Translations under genes and position numbers: made by a program
Part shown: positions 15,815-26,200 of the stretch, piece by piece
Layout of the letters: each line of letters opens with the position of its first letter
How positions within the stretch are numbered: the first letter of the stretch is position 1
Assembly: GCF_000237325.1 (NCBI RefSeq)
Contig: NC_017542.1
Location: 1,309,501 to 1,373,500, forward strand
Direction: 5' to 3'
Length of the DNA: 64,000 nt
Source: Paenibacillus polymyxa M1
GTDB taxonomy: Bacteria > Bacillota > Bacilli > Paenibacillales > Paenibacillaceae
The notes under the pieces: generated by a model
Seen by the model: only the letters and a program-made list of their open reading frames with translations
The model's database searches: none
Told to the model about the DNA's origin: nothing

Positions 15815-17230
15815 ATGACATGGCAGGATAAGAGAGAGCATCGACAATTTGCGGAGCAGACACGAAGCGACGCTTCACGGGCAGCATATGAACGGGATTA
15901 CTCCCGATTGATCCATTCACCGACTTTCCGTCGATTGCAGGGGAAATCACAAGTATTTGGCGCAGGCACAGGCGATTATTATCGCACACGGCTGACACAT
16001 TCTTTGGAGGTAGCGCAAATTGCGCGTGAGGCAGCACGAAGCTTGCTGCGCCGTCATCCAGAGGTAGAGTTGGAACAGGCTGATAACGCAGGACTGATTA
16101 TTGACCCTGAGGTGGTGGAGTGTGCATCGATAGCACATGACTTTGGCCATCCACCGTTCGGACATAAGGGAGAAGAGGTGCTGGACGGGATCTTGGATCA
16201 ACTGATTGAGACGAAGGTAGAAAAGATATCATCCGCCGGAGGCTTCACGCCAGAGTCCAAGCGTGGACAGGAGGCCTATGCGCGTGAGCGACGAATTTAT
16301 GAGCATTTTGAAGGGAACGCACACAATTTCCGGCTGATTATGTTTTTGGAGAAGCGTGAGAATGTGGATGGCTTGAATTTGTCGGACGCTGTGCTGCTCG
16401 GGATCAACAAATACCCGTACCCAGGAATTCTGAACAAAAAAGGGTTGTACCTGCATGAGTGGGAATATATACGTTCTATTCGCGAGGATTGGGGCATCCC
16501 TGACGGGAAAAAAACGCTGGAGGCCCAGCTCATGGATCTCTGCGACGATATTGCTTATTCCGCGCATGATCTGGAGGATGGGATTAAGGCAGGGAAAATT
16601 GAGGTACACGAGCATTTCTTATATGATCCATATTTGATTCGTCTGATTACGGAGAAAATCACCACGTTGGAGGATAGCTTCTGGCAAGGCTGGCAGCTGG
16701 CTGAGATTGAGCAGAAGGTTGCGGCAGTGCTGAGCGAATTTTTGAAGGTGTGGAATGGCAAGATGCCGATGTGTGAACACGATTATTCTCGCACCCGCCG
16801 TGAAGTGAAGGCATACTGGGTTAGCCTGTTTGTCAGCAGCTTAGGTGTAATTGATGATGGAAACTGGAAAAAGGTAACCTTCGTACGGGATGGAAGCGAA
16901 GATTTGGATATGCTGCGCACGGTGAGTGTATTGAAAAGCTTTGCTTGGGTCACCATGATCCGCGATCTGCGCGTACAGCGTCTGCAAAAACGCAGTGAAT
17001 GGATGCTCAGACGGTTATGGTTGGCTTTTCTGGACCCTGAGACATCCAAGTCCATTATTCCAAGCGACTGGCTCCAGCGCTATGAGCGCGACCAGGCCAA
17101 GGCGAAACCGATCTGGACTTGGGAGCATATGGTCATTGACTATATTGCAGGCATGACCGATGCTTTTGCTGAAAAAATTTATAATGAGTTATATGGCCTG
17201 AAGGTAGGTTCTATCTATGACCTGGACTAA
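15815..17230 (+). CDS. dgt: Deoxyguanosinetriphosphate triphosphohydrolase-like HD protein
   Basis: The 471-residue protein is a dGTPase-type HD-domain hydrolase that cleaves dNTPs to nucleoside and triphosphate. The metal motif is spread as H in RTRLTHSLEVAQIAR, HD in IAHDFGHPPFGHKGEE, and D in LMDLCDDIAYSAHDLEDG. FRRLQGKSQVF near the N-terminus and the C-terminal region TDAFAEKIYNELYG are also typical. The ATG at 15815 is 8 bases after AGGGAG; the GTG at 15806 overlaps that site. It appears monocistronic. Roles are control of dNTP pools or phage defence, not decidable from sequence. Confidence 0.93.
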   Translation: MTWQDKREHRQFAEQTRSDASRAAYERDYSRLIHSPTFRRLQGKSQVFGAGTGDYYRTRLTHSLEVAQIAREAARSLLRRHPEVELEQADNAGLIIDPEVVECASIAHDFGHPPFGHKGEEVLDGILDQLIETKVEKISSAGGFTPESKRGQEAYARERRIYEHFEGNAHNFRLIMFLEKRENVDGLNLSDAVLLGINKYPYPGILNKKGLYLHEWEYIRSIREDWGIPDGKKTLEAQLMDLCDDIAYSAHDLEDGIKAGKIEVHEHFLYDPYLIRLITEKITTLEDSFWQGWQLAEIEQKVAAVLSEFLKVWNGKMPMCEHDYSRTRREVKAYWVSLFVSSLGVIDDGNWKKVTFVRDGSEDLDMLRTVSVLKSFAWVTMIRDLRVQRLQKRSEWMLRRLWLAFLDPETSKSIIPSDWLQRYERDQAKAKPIWTWEHMVIDYIAGMTDAFAEKIYNELYGLKVGSIYDLD

Positions 17231-17301
17231 CGTTTTAATTTAACCCTATATAGTAGAAGAAACTTGTTTAGAACGGATAGAAGGGAGAGAAAAAGGCGCA
17301 T

Positions 17302-18246
17302 ATGCAACCTCAGTCTTTAGCTACTAACTCGTTGAATCTCGGTGTGCTTGATATGGTACCGCTGCTGTCCGGCAATCGCCCGGAGCAAGCAGTTCAATGG
17401 GCGGTAAAGCTGGCGAAACAGGCGGAAGCATGGGGATATACACGCTACTGGACCTCCGAGCATCATGACATGGAGGGGCTGGCTTCTTCCAGTCCAGAAG
17501 TGCTGTTGTCTCATATCGGGGCGGTGACGACGACCATCCAACTGGGTGCGGGTGCTATTTTGCTCCCGCATTATAGTCCAGTCAAGGTCGCCGAATGGTT
17601 CCATCTGCTGGCAGCTCTCTATCCGGGCAGAGTCGAATTGGGCCTGGGGAGGGCCCCTGGTGGGGGACCTCATGCTTCGATGGCACTAAGCGGCAATTTT
17701 CTTCAACATGTGACCGAGCTGCCACAGAAGATGGAAGCTCTATTGGCATTGTTGGAAGGCTCATATGAATATGAACAGACCCCCGTGTTTGCCCGTCCAA
17801 TGCCAGAACAGCCGCCAGCGCTGTGGATGCTGGGTACCAATCGAAAAAGTGCCGAATATGCTGCGCAGTATTCAACGGGCTATGTATTCGGCCAATTTAT
17901 GAGTGAACAACATACGGAAGAAATGCTAAGTATTTACCGCTCCAGCTTTCAGCCGTCCACACGGATGGACAAACCACGTACTATGGTTGCTGTAGGAGCA
18001 GTATGTGCCTCGACAGATGAGTTGGCGCAGCAATGGGCTGCTCAGATTTCATTAGGCGATCCGGCGATACGGGCCAGTTGGCTGGTAGGAACACCATCGC
18101 TTATTGCCGAACGGTTGCGTAGCTTGCAGGTCAAATATGATAATGATGAGTTTCTGTTGGTCACGCCCATTCCCGATTATGAGCAGCGGCTTCATTCCTA
18201 CCAACTGATAGCGGAGACAGTGAATTGTAGTCTTGATTCCAAATGA
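17302..18246 (+). CDS. LLM-class flavin-dependent oxidoreductase (MsnO8-like)
   Basis: A 314-residue bacterial luciferase-like protein. The N-terminal LGVLDMVPL, RYWTSEHHDMEGLASSSPEV, QLGAGAILLPHYSPVKVAE and PGRVELGLGRAPGG are hallmarks of the MsnO8/YceB group of FMN/F420-type monooxygenases. The substrate is unknown. The start ATG at 17302 follows AGGGAGAGAAAAAGG. The next gene starts 21 bases after its stop, so the two may be co-transcribed. Confidence 0.9.
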   Translation: MQPQSLATNSLNLGVLDMVPLLSGNRPEQAVQWAVKLAKQAEAWGYTRYWTSEHHDMEGLASSSPEVLLSHIGAVTTTIQLGAGAILLPHYSPVKVAEWFHLLAALYPGRVELGLGRAPGGGPHASMALSGNFLQHVTELPQKMEALLALLEGSYEYEQTPVFARPMPEQPPALWMLGTNRKSAEYAAQYSTGYVFGQFMSEQHTEEMLSIYRSSFQPSTRMDKPRTMVAVGAVCASTDELAQQWAAQISLGDPAIRASWLVGTPSLIAERLRSLQVKYDNDEFLLVTPIPDYEQRLHSYQLIAETVNCSLDSK

Positions 18247-18267
18247 AAAAATGAAAAGAGATCTGAC

Positions 18268-19254
18268 ATGAATAAACACAAAATTAATACAGATGAAATG
18301 AAACCAAGCTACATATATACCTATGCGTGTCATGAAACCGAGCGTGAGTTGTGTCTTTTGGAACTAAAATGCTTGTTCGGTCAGCAGCCTGTGCATAGTT
18401 CCATGCTGTTGTCCCATCTTCGGCTGGAGCCGGGGACCAGTCCGTTTATCCATCTTCGTCTGGATATCGTCACCGATGCGGACACGCTGGAAGAGCTATG
18501 CGAAGCGGCCTCCAGGTTACAGCTTGAGGAAGGAAAGACCTTTAAGGTGCTGTGCCTTAAAGAAGGGGACAATGAGGCTGACTATGACGAGCGGCGCGGG
18601 ATAGAACGCCGGATTGGCGCACGTATTCAGGGGCAGGCGCAAATGAAGACACCGGATGTAATCCTAGGAGTCATACGAGTAGGAGAGCGATGGCTAATGG
18701 GCATATGCGAGTATAGCGACAGATCGTGGCAGGAACGTCGTCAGAAGCCGCAAAACTATTCTACTGGCCTACCCGTTCTGGTAGCTAGAGCACTTGTGAA
18801 TTTGGCAGCAAATGATCAATTTGCATCTAAGGGAAAGTCAGACTCCTTGAAACTGCTGGACCCGTGTTGTGGTATGGGCAATGTGATGATTGAGGCATTG
18901 AGTATGGACAAGAATATTCGCGGCTGTGATATCAATCCGTTGGCGGTACGTGGAGCACGAGTAAATTTACGTCATTATGGGTATGAAGAAGATCTGGTGA
19001 AACTGGGGGATATGAATATGCTCGCAGGCACATACGATGCGGCTATCTTGGACATGCCCTATAACCTGTGCTCCGTGCTCCCTGCTGAAGAACAAAAAAA
19101 GATGCTGCGCAGTCTGAGACGCCTGGCCGCGCGGGCAGTGATCGTGAGCACGGAGCCGATGGCAACATTGCTATCCGAGTCAGGTTGGACCATTACGGAG
19201 CAATGCCGTATATATAAGACAGGTATGAGTCGGGAAATCTGGATCTGTAAGTAG
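18268..19254 (+). CDS. TRM11-like SAM-dependent RNA methyltransferase
   Basis: The 328-residue protein has a Rossmann methyltransferase domain in its C-terminal half: LLDPCCGMGNVMIEA (motif I), GCDINPLAVRGARVN (motif II), and DMPYNLCS, the NPPY-type catalytic motif of N2-guanine methyltransferases. The N-terminal half (about residues 10-170) resembles the extra domain of TRM11-like proteins that helps bind RNA. The likely substrate is tRNA, but no position can be assigned. Its stop is 4 bases from the stop of the convergent dehydrogenase gene, and no terminator fits between them. Confidence 0.82.
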   Translation: MNKHKINTDEMKPSYIYTYACHETERELCLLELKCLFGQQPVHSSMLLSHLRLEPGTSPFIHLRLDIVTDADTLEELCEAASRLQLEEGKTFKVLCLKEGDNEADYDERRGIERRIGARIQGQAQMKTPDVILGVIRVGERWLMGICEYSDRSWQERRQKPQNYSTGLPVLVARALVNLAANDQFASKGKSDSLKLLDPCCGMGNVMIEALSMDKNIRGCDINPLAVRGARVNLRHYGYEEDLVKLGDMNMLAGTYDAAILDMPYNLCSVLPAEEQKKMLRSLRRLAARAVIVSTEPMATLLSESGWTITEQCRIYKTGMSREIWICK

Positions 19255-19258
19255 CTTG

Positions 19259-20215
19259 TTAATACTGGGTTTTGTAGTTAACCAAATTCAGCGGCAGCTC
19301 CTGACCAGTAGCATAGGCTTTCAAATTAGTAAGAAAAATATCTACCGCTCGTTCAGCATATCGGTCTGTATCCCCTGCAATATGTGGCGTAATCAGGACA
19401 TGCTCCAGGCCCCATAATGGATGTGACGCAGGTAGCGGTTCTTCCTCGAATACATCCAGTCCGGCAAAGGCAATATGTTTTTGTTCCAGAGAACGTGCCA
19501 GCGCATCTGTATGAACAGTCTTGCCGCGACCGACATTAATGAAGAAGGCTCCTTTACGCATCGCTGCAAATGCTTTTTCGTCAAAAAAGTGATGGGTCTC
19601 TTCAGTGAATGGCAAAATATTAACCACAATATCCGCAACGCCCAATGCCTCATGTAATTGTTCGTTTGTGTACATGTGTTCTACATGGGGAGCTTCCTTG
19701 CCGGAACGGCGAACCCCGATCACCCGCATGCCAAAGGCTTCTGCAATCCGAGCGGTTTCACGGCCAATTTCGCCAACACCTGTAATCAACAACGTTTTGC
19801 CACGTAATTCCGTCAGTTGACCTTCCGGTGGCTGCCATGTTTTCTGACGCTGCAAGAGAGCCGCTTGCTGTAAATAACGAGTATGTGATAGCAGCATTCC
19901 AAAGATCTGCTCTGTGATTGGAATCGCGTGCACACCACTCGTATTCGTGAGTGCTATGTTGCGCTTTTCTAGTTCGGTAAGCGGGAGCTTGTCAATCCCA
20001 GCCGACCAGGTTTGTATCCACTTCAGCTTGCTGTCTGGATGTAATGCCTCCTCGGCAATATGCTTGGACCAGCCTAGAATAACCTCGGCCTCACGGATTT
20101 GTTCAGACTCCAATTCCTGGGCTTTGCCAATAATCAACTCGTAGCCCGGAGCCGCTGCACGAACCTGTTTTTTTTGATCTTCCGTCAGTTGATGTAAACT
20201 TAAAATGCTTCCCAT
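19259..20215 (-). CDS. D-isomer-specific 2-hydroxyacid dehydrogenase
   Basis: A 318-residue NAD(P)-dependent oxidoreductase. The nucleotide motif is TGVGEIGRETARIAEAFGMR (about residues 146-165). The catalytic Arg is in NVGRGKTVHTDAL, Glu in LDVFEEEPLP, and His in ITPHIAGDT. The N-terminal segment carries the substrate-side lobe with NTSGVHAIPITE. It is closest in look to the glyoxylate/hydroxypyruvate reductase-like group of unknown substrate. It converges on the methyltransferase gene. Confidence 0.9.
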   Translation of the reverse strand: MGSILSLHQLTEDQKKQVRAAAPGYELIIGKAQELESEQIREAEVILGWSKHIAEEALHPDSKLKWIQTWSAGIDKLPLTELEKRNIALTNTSGVHAIPITEQIFGMLLSHTRYLQQAALLQRQKTWQPPEGQLTELRGKTLLITGVGEIGRETARIAEAFGMRVIGVRRSGKEAPHVEHMYTNEQLHEALGVADIVVNILPFTEETHHFFDEKAFAAMRKGAFFINVGRGKTVHTDALARSLEQKHIAFAGLDVFEEEPLPASHPLWGLEHVLITPHIAGDTDRYAERAVDIFLTNLKAYATGQELPLNLVNYKTQY

Positions 20216-20366
20216 GATTCATAGCCTCCTCGATGTTTGATTCCTTGGAGTTTCCAATATATTCTGGCGAACCATCCCTTCAAGGATAACAGATTGCCGG
20301 AAAATTTGCATAATAAGGGTAGAAACAAGCTCGCGGTGTCATTATATATAACAACAAGTGGCTTTA

Positions 20367-20378
20367 CCCTGATCAGGG
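20367..20378. promoter_or_regulatory. Perfect palindrome upstream of thpR
   Basis: CCCTGATCAGGG is a 12-bp palindrome 63 bases before the thpR start, close to an AT-rich stretch (TTATATATAAC) that could be a -10 region. It may be an operator or a short hairpin; nothing decides this. Confidence 0.25.
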
Positions 20379-20441
20379 ACCAACCAAACAGCTACTTTTT
20401 TGGGATAGGTACAGGATATTTAAAGAAAGGAGAAGAGGTTG

Positions 20442-21008
20442 ATGAAAGATGAATCACAAAGGCTCTTTACAGCGATCGCTCTCCCGGACGAGCACAAGAA
20501 AAAGTTACGTCATTGGGTGGAGCAGGATTTGAATCATTTGTCTTTTCGCAAATGGAGTGACTTCAGAGATTATCACGTGACACTTCAGTTTCTGGGTGAT
20601 GTGGAGACCTCGGTTATTCCAAAACTTGAGCAGGCTTTAGTTCATGCTGCAGCTGAGCATCGCCCGTTCACGCTTGGCATGGGTGAAGCGGGCTTTTTTG
20701 GACGTGAAGACTTTCCGCGTGTACTGTGGAGGGGGGTGACCGGACAGCGAGAGTCGCTGGATCAGTTGCACCAGTCGATACTTCGAGCTACCGAGCCGCT
20801 GGGTTTTAAACCCGAGGAACGACCTTATCGACCCCATATCACCGTAGCACGTTCGTATACAGGAGGGGAGCCTGTTTCAGCGTCTGTGTGGCAGTCAAAT
20901 GACCGAAGCGGCGAGCCTTGGGAAGTGGGGGAATTTGTGTTATATGCAACACGAATGGGGCAAAAACCAATGTACCAAATAATTCAAACATTCCCATTAA
21001 TGAGGTGA
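20442..21008 (+). CDS. thpR: RNA 2',3'-cyclic phosphodiesterase
   Basis: The 188-residue 2H-phosphoesterase has both active-site HxTL/V motifs: HVTLQFLG (about residue 46) and HITVAR (about residue 130). RLFTAIALP at the N-terminus and RPYRPHITVAR are typical of ThpR/LigT, which hydrolyse 2',3'-cyclic phosphate RNA ends. The ATG at 20442 is used because AGGAGAAGAGG lies at good distance; a TTG directly before it is in frame but less favoured. It is 112 bases upstream of the SleB-like gene. Confidence 0.92.
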   Translation: MKDESQRLFTAIALPDEHKKKLRHWVEQDLNHLSFRKWSDFRDYHVTLQFLGDVETSVIPKLEQALVHAAAEHRPFTLGMGEAGFFGREDFPRVLWRGVTGQRESLDQLHQSILRATEPLGFKPEERPYRPHITVARSYTGGEPVSASVWQSNDRSGEPWEVGEFVLYATRMGQKPMYQIIQTFPLMR

Positions 21009-21119
21009 AACCCTTGATCTATCAGCAAATTTAGTGATATAGTGTTTCAGCGTTATTCAAAAAGCGCATTTTGGGTTACATATCTGAGGAATGTGCTTAA
21101 AGTTAACGGGAGGAACATT

Positions 21120-21932
21120 ATGGAAATCGTTAAAGAACATCGTTGGTTTGCACCTCTTTTGAGTGTGCTGCTTGTTTGTATATTGGGGATAGGCCTCTAC
21201 GCTGAGGTTCAGCAAACACAGAATAATCATAAAAATGCACCTATGCAATCTCTGAGCTGGTCAGGGAACACTTCGATTCCTACATATGGCGACAGGATGG
21301 GGACCCATAACGGGTCAAACAGGACAAGCCCCATCTTTGTCGCTGCTCATGGGCAGCCAAGCTGGAAAGAAATCATGCCGACTCCGTTACCCGCTTCCCA
21401 GATGAAGCAGGTGGAACAAGCTCGGAATAACGCTGTTACAGGCAAGAAAAAGCCTGAGGTCCAGCATAGCAAGTCCGCAATCCTAACCCCTCCTACAACC
21501 ATCTACTTTACGAAGACAAAAATGCTCACTCAGGATGACAAGGCGTTGTCTACCTGGAGCTATCCTGTCTCCGCTAAAGAACTGCTCCTGCTGCAAAAAA
21601 TAGTGATGGCAGAAGCAGAAGGCGAACCGTACGAAGGCAAAGTGGCAGTTGCCAACGTTGTCTTAAACCGGCTGCGGTCAGCCTCATTTCCCGATACGAT
21701 TCAGGCAGTGATTTATCAAAAAGCGCAATTTAGTCCGGTTGCGAACGGGCGTCTTCGTCGTGTTCATCCTAACCAGGACTGCATCCGTGCAGTTACGGCT
21801 GCTTTGAATGGTCATAAAGCCGTGCCTGATAACACCTGTTTTTTCCTTTCGCTTACGTTGGCCCAGGACCTTACGGTTCATCATTCGCGTACCAAGGTGA
21901 AGACAATTGGTCATCATACCTTTTATAAATGA
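21120..21932 (+). CDS. SleB/CwlJ-type cell wall hydrolase (Hydrolase_2)
   Basis: A 270-residue protein with an N-terminal membrane anchor or signal (WFAPLLSVLLVCILGIGLYA, residues 9-28), a polar linker to about residue 160, and a C-terminal Hydrolase_2 domain with the catalytic Glu region IVMAEAEGEPYEGKVAVANV and QFSPVANGR. Such enzymes are lytic transglycosylases used in spore germination or wall turnover. The linker is longer than in CwlJ. The ATG at 21120 follows GGGAGGA at about 6 bases; a GTG at 21042 has no ribosome site. Confidence 0.87.
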   Translation: MEIVKEHRWFAPLLSVLLVCILGIGLYAEVQQTQNNHKNAPMQSLSWSGNTSIPTYGDRMGTHNGSNRTSPIFVAAHGQPSWKEIMPTPLPASQMKQVEQARNNAVTGKKKPEVQHSKSAILTPPTTIYFTKTKMLTQDDKALSTWSYPVSAKELLLLQKIVMAEAEGEPYEGKVAVANVVLNRLRSASFPDTIQAVIYQKAQFSPVANGRLRRVHPNQDCIRAVTAALNGHKAVPDNTCFFLSLTLAQDLTVHHSRTKVKTIGHHTFYK

Positions 21933-22101
21933 GCATTTTGTATAAATCCCATGAGCGACAAATAACAGCCCTTTCTAAACAACAGGGTTCAGCTTTGTGA
22001 GCGTATTTTGTGTGCGCAGGTGAAGCCAGTATGCAAAAGAGGTATAATTGGTAAAGGAAAGTAACCTAAATAATGAAAGTGATAAAGGAGGCGTAAATGT
22101 T

Positions 22102-22785
22102 ATGAAAATCACATATTATGGACATTCAGTTGTGTTGGTTGAGGCAGAGGGGAAACGGATTATTATCGATCCTTTTTTGACGGGGAATCCTAAAGCAACC
22201 ATACAGGCCGAAGATATTCAGGTGGATGCAGTGCTGTTGACACACGGTCACGCCGATCATTTTGGGGATGCAGTTGAAATTGCCAAGCGCAATGATTGCC
22301 CCGTGATCGCGGTGGCGGAACTGGCTGAATATTGTTCATCCTTGGGGACCAAAGCTCACGGTATGAACCTGGGTGGTGGTCACCAATTTGACGGTTTTCA
22401 TGTGAAGTTTACGCTGGCGTTCCACAGCTCCTCTTTGACAGTGAACGGACAAGCCATCTACATGGGAGAGCCAGCGGGGATTTTATTGACCATGGGAGGT
22501 AAAACATTTTTCCATGCAGGGGATACTGGCTTGTTTGGCGATATGCGTCTCATTGGAGAAACCAACTCCATCGATGCCGCAGTATTGCCGATCGGAGATG
22601 GTTATACAATGGGACCGGAGGATGCCTTGCTGGCAGCGAAATGGCTGCGGGCAAGCCGCGTGATACCGGTGCATTACAATACTTTTCCCGGTATAGAGCA
22701 GGACGGAGATGGCTTCTGTGACCGTCTTCATAAAGAAGGTATTGAAGGGAAAGCATTGAAGCCCGGCGAAAGTCTCGAATTTTAA
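22102..22785 (+). CDS. UPF0173 metal-dependent hydrolase (YtkL-like)
   Basis: The 227-residue metallo-beta-lactamase-fold protein carries LLTHGHADHFGD (about residues 50-61), the two-metal His/Asp site, plus FHAGDTGLFGDM and IPVHYNTFPGIEQD for the remaining ligands. It starts ITYYGHSVVLVE, the family's usual N-terminus, which supports the ATG at 22102 after AAAGGAGG. Members are annotated as UPF0173 hydrolases of unknown substrate. A very strong terminator follows. Confidence 0.9.
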   Translation: MKITYYGHSVVLVEAEGKRIIIDPFLTGNPKATIQAEDIQVDAVLLTHGHADHFGDAVEIAKRNDCPVIAVAELAEYCSSLGTKAHGMNLGGGHQFDGFHVKFTLAFHSSSLTVNGQAIYMGEPAGILLTMGGKTFFHAGDTGLFGDMRLIGETNSIDAAVLPIGDGYTMGPEDALLAAKWLRASRVIPVHYNTFPGIEQDGDGFCDRLHKEGIEGKALKPGESLEF

Positions 22786-22845
22786 TACGCTTTATCAATT
22801 TGCGGGAATATACATGATGGTCCGTATGTACATCAGAATTCCTTT

Positions 22846-22891
22846 GTCAGCCTTTTCTATTCTTTAAGGGATAGAAAAGGCTGACTTTTTT
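22846..22891 (+). terminator. Strong rho-independent terminator
   Basis: GTCAGCCTTTTCTAT pairs perfectly with ATAGAAAAGGCTGAC (15 bp, 10-base loop), followed by six Ts. Confidence 0.93.
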
Positions 22892-23083
22892 AATGAATAT
22901 TTATACATAAAAATGATATATTCTTGCATTGATACGTTGAAGCTGTAATGTAAAAGATTTATTATCACAATCATAAAAACTTTGAATTGCTAACACAATA
23001 GGTCAATGATAAAATGATAGAACTAATTAGATTCATCAGTGGAATCGACGTGTTTTTCAAGTCAAGCCATTGCATAATTATTG

Positions 23084-23136
23084 AAAAACATACGCATTCG
23101 GCGGACCGTACCGCCTTGAATACGTTTTATGTTTTT
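23084..23136 (+). promoter_or_regulatory. Long interrupted hairpin in the glutamate synthase leader
   Basis: AAAAACATA (23084-23092) pairs with TATGTTTTT (23128-23136); inside, ATTC/GAAT and GGCGG/CCGCC also pair around an ACCGTA loop. The 3' arm ends in five Ts. It lies 112 bases before the gltB start and could act as a leader attenuator or the terminator of a short leader transcript. The rest of 22892-23247 is AT-rich with no gene seen. Confidence 0.5.
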
Positions 23137-23247
23137 GTCCCCCATTCCTCGTAGTTGTTCTTTGATTTACCTCTTGTTGCCACTGTCTTCTATTCGGCCG
23201 CCTGTATTTCAGGCCAGCATGACTTTATAACAGAAAGGTTGCGTTCC

Positions 23248-26200
23248 ATGAGACAGACAGGTTTACCACCCAAACAGGGACTATATGATCCCCAATTCGA
23301 AAAAGACGCCTGCGGCATGGGCTTTGTTGCCCACATCAAGGGAAAACCATCGCACGATATTGTAAGTCAGGCTTTGACCATGCTCGTAAACATGGAGCAT
23401 CGGGGCGGTCAGGGAAGTGAACCAAACTCCGGTGACGGAGCAGGGATCATGATTCAGGTTCCTCATTTGTTTTTCCAAGAGGAAGCAGAGCGATTGGGCT
23501 TCAAATTGCCAAAGGCCGGACATTATGGCGTAGGCATGCTTTTTGTATCCAATGATTCAAAAGTTCGTGAGATGCATGAGCAGAAGCTCAGAGAAATCAT
23601 TATGGACGAAGGTCAAAACTGTTTGGGCTTTCGCGATGTTCCAACTTATGACGAAATGCTGGGTAAATCGGCAAAAGCAGCTAAACCAGGTGTGCGTCAG
23701 GTATTCATCGGCCGCAGTAGCGATTTGAAGGAAGAGCTGGACTTTGAACGGAAACTGTATGTCATTCGTAAACGTGCAGAGCTTGCTATTCGCTATAACC
23801 AAGAGGATATGAATGGTGAGTCGTTCTATATTCCAAGTTTGTCATGTCGCAAGGTTGTATACAAAGGAATGTTGACAACCGAGCAGGTAGGCAAATTTTA
23901 TCTGGATTTGCAGGATGAGCGAGTGACATCGGCGATTGCGCTGGTCCATTCCCGTTTTAGCACAAATACGTTCCCGAGCTGGGATCGTGCGCATCCTTAT
24001 CGTTTTATGATTCACAATGGTGAAATTAATACCATGCGTGGCAACGTAAACTGGATGCATGCGCGTCAGGCACAGTTTGAAAGTGAAGCGTTTGGTAACG
24101 ATATCAAGAAGGTAAAACCTGTCATCAACCCAGATGGCTCGGATACAGCCATGTTTGATAATACGCTGGAGTTTCTGTATCTGAGTGGCCGTTCGCTTCC
24201 TCATGTAGCCATGATGATGGTGCCTGAGCCTTGGAACAAGCATGAAACCATGGATCCGAAGAAGCGGGCATTTTATGAATATCACAGCACCATGATGGAA
24301 CCGTGGGACGGACCTGCTGCGATGGCGTTTACAGACGGTATCCAAATCGGGGCGATTCTTGACCGCAACGGCCTGCGTCCTGCACGTTACTATGTGACCA
24401 AGGACGATCTGATCGCACTGTCATCTGAGGCGGGTGTATTGGATATTGCTCCTGAAAATGTGCTTTATAAGGATCGTCTCCGTCCAGGGCGTATGCTACT
24501 GGTGGATACCCAAGAAGGCCGCATCGTTTCTGATGAAGAGTTAAAGGAGCGTATCGCATCCGAAGAACCCTATCAGCAGTGGCTGGATGAGCATTTGATT
24601 GATCTGGATGATCTACCTGAAGCACTGGAGCAGCCAGAGCCGAAGCATGAAAATGTAAATCAGTTGCAACTCGCTTTTGGGTATACGTTTGAAGAACTGC
24701 GCAAACTTTTGGAGCCGATGGCACTTACAGGTGCGGAACCGATTGGCTCAATGGGGTATGATGCTCCACTGGCGGTATTGTCTGACCGTCCGCAACGTTT
24801 GTACAATTACTTTAAACAAATGTTTGCTCAGGTTACCAACCCGCCAATTGACGCCATTCGCGAAGAGATAGTGACGTCAACTGCAACGACGATTGGACCA
24901 GAGCGCAATTTACTGCACCCAGAACCGGAAAGCTGTCGTCAGATTCGGTTGGATTCACCGGTGTTGTCTAATGAAGAATTTGCCAAAATTCGTCACGTAC
25001 ACCGTCCAGGCTTCAAATCCATGACCATTCCGATCTTCTTTGAAGCAAAAGAAGGTGCTGAGGGCTTATACAAGGCGCTGGAAGGACTGTTTGAGGCAGC
25101 TGACCGTGTCATTGACAAAGGTCATAATATTCTGATTCTGTCTGACCGTGGAGTGGATGCGGAAAATGCAGCCATTCCGGCGTTGCTAGCTGTATCCAGC
25201 TTGCATCACCATCTGATTAAGCAGGGTACACGCACACGTGTGAGCATTTTGCTGGAATCCGGAGAGCCAAGAGATATTCACCATTATGCGGTGCTTCTGG
25301 GCTACGGTGTGAGTGCGGTTAATCCGTATCTGGCGTTTGAAACGCTGGATGTCATGATTCAACAAGGCTTGCTGCGCGGCATCTCGCACGAAAAGGCAGT
25401 TAAAAATTATATTAAAGCGGCAACCAAGGGCGTCGTTAAAATACTGTCCAAAATGGGTATTTCCACGATTCAGTCGTACCGTGGAGCGCAAATTTTCGAG
25501 GCTGTAGGTTTGAAGCAGGAGTTTGTTGATCGTTATTTCACCTGGACACCTTCCCGCATTGGCGGTATTGGTCTGGAGGAAGTGACGATGGAAGCGCTGG
25601 CCCACCATAACCGTGCTTTCACGGATAAGGACGGCAATGATAAGGTGCTCGATTCGGGCGGTGAATACCAATGGCGCAACGATGGAGAAGAGCATTTGTT
25701 TAACCCGCAAACGGTGCATTTGCTCCAGCAATCGGTTCGCTCGGGAGACTACGAGCTTTACAAGAAGTACACCAAGCTGGTACAGGGTGAATCTGAACAA
25801 CATTTGACGATTCGTTCCATGCTTCAGTTGAAGCCTGCTGGTGAGCCTGTGCCGCTGGATGAAGTGGAATCTGCTGCATCGATTATGCGTCGCTTTAAAA
25901 CAGGAGCTATGTCTTTCGGCTCCATTAGCCAGGAAGCGCATGAAGATTTGGCGATTGCAATGAATCGAATCGGTGGCAAAAGCAACACGGGCGAGGGCGG
26001 GGAGAACCCTGCGCGTTTTACCCCGGATGCTAATGGCGATTCACGTCGCAGTTCGATCAAGCAGGTGGCATCTGGCCGATTTGGTGTAACGTCGAACTAC
26101 TTGGTGAATGCCGACGAAATTCAGATTAAAATGGCACAAGGCGCGAAGCCGGGTGAAGGTGGGCAACTGCCAGGACGCAAGGTGTATCCTTGGGTCGCCG

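Noticed and set aside
20237..20452. 71-codon plus-strand frame between the dehydrogenase and thpR
   Set aside because: No ribosome site, no family-like sequence, and it overlaps the thpR start and its ribosome site.
22950..22985. TGTAA...TCACA half-sites upstream of gltB, like a TnrA/GlnR site
   Set aside because: The half-sites are 11 bases apart rather than the 7 of the known 17-bp site.
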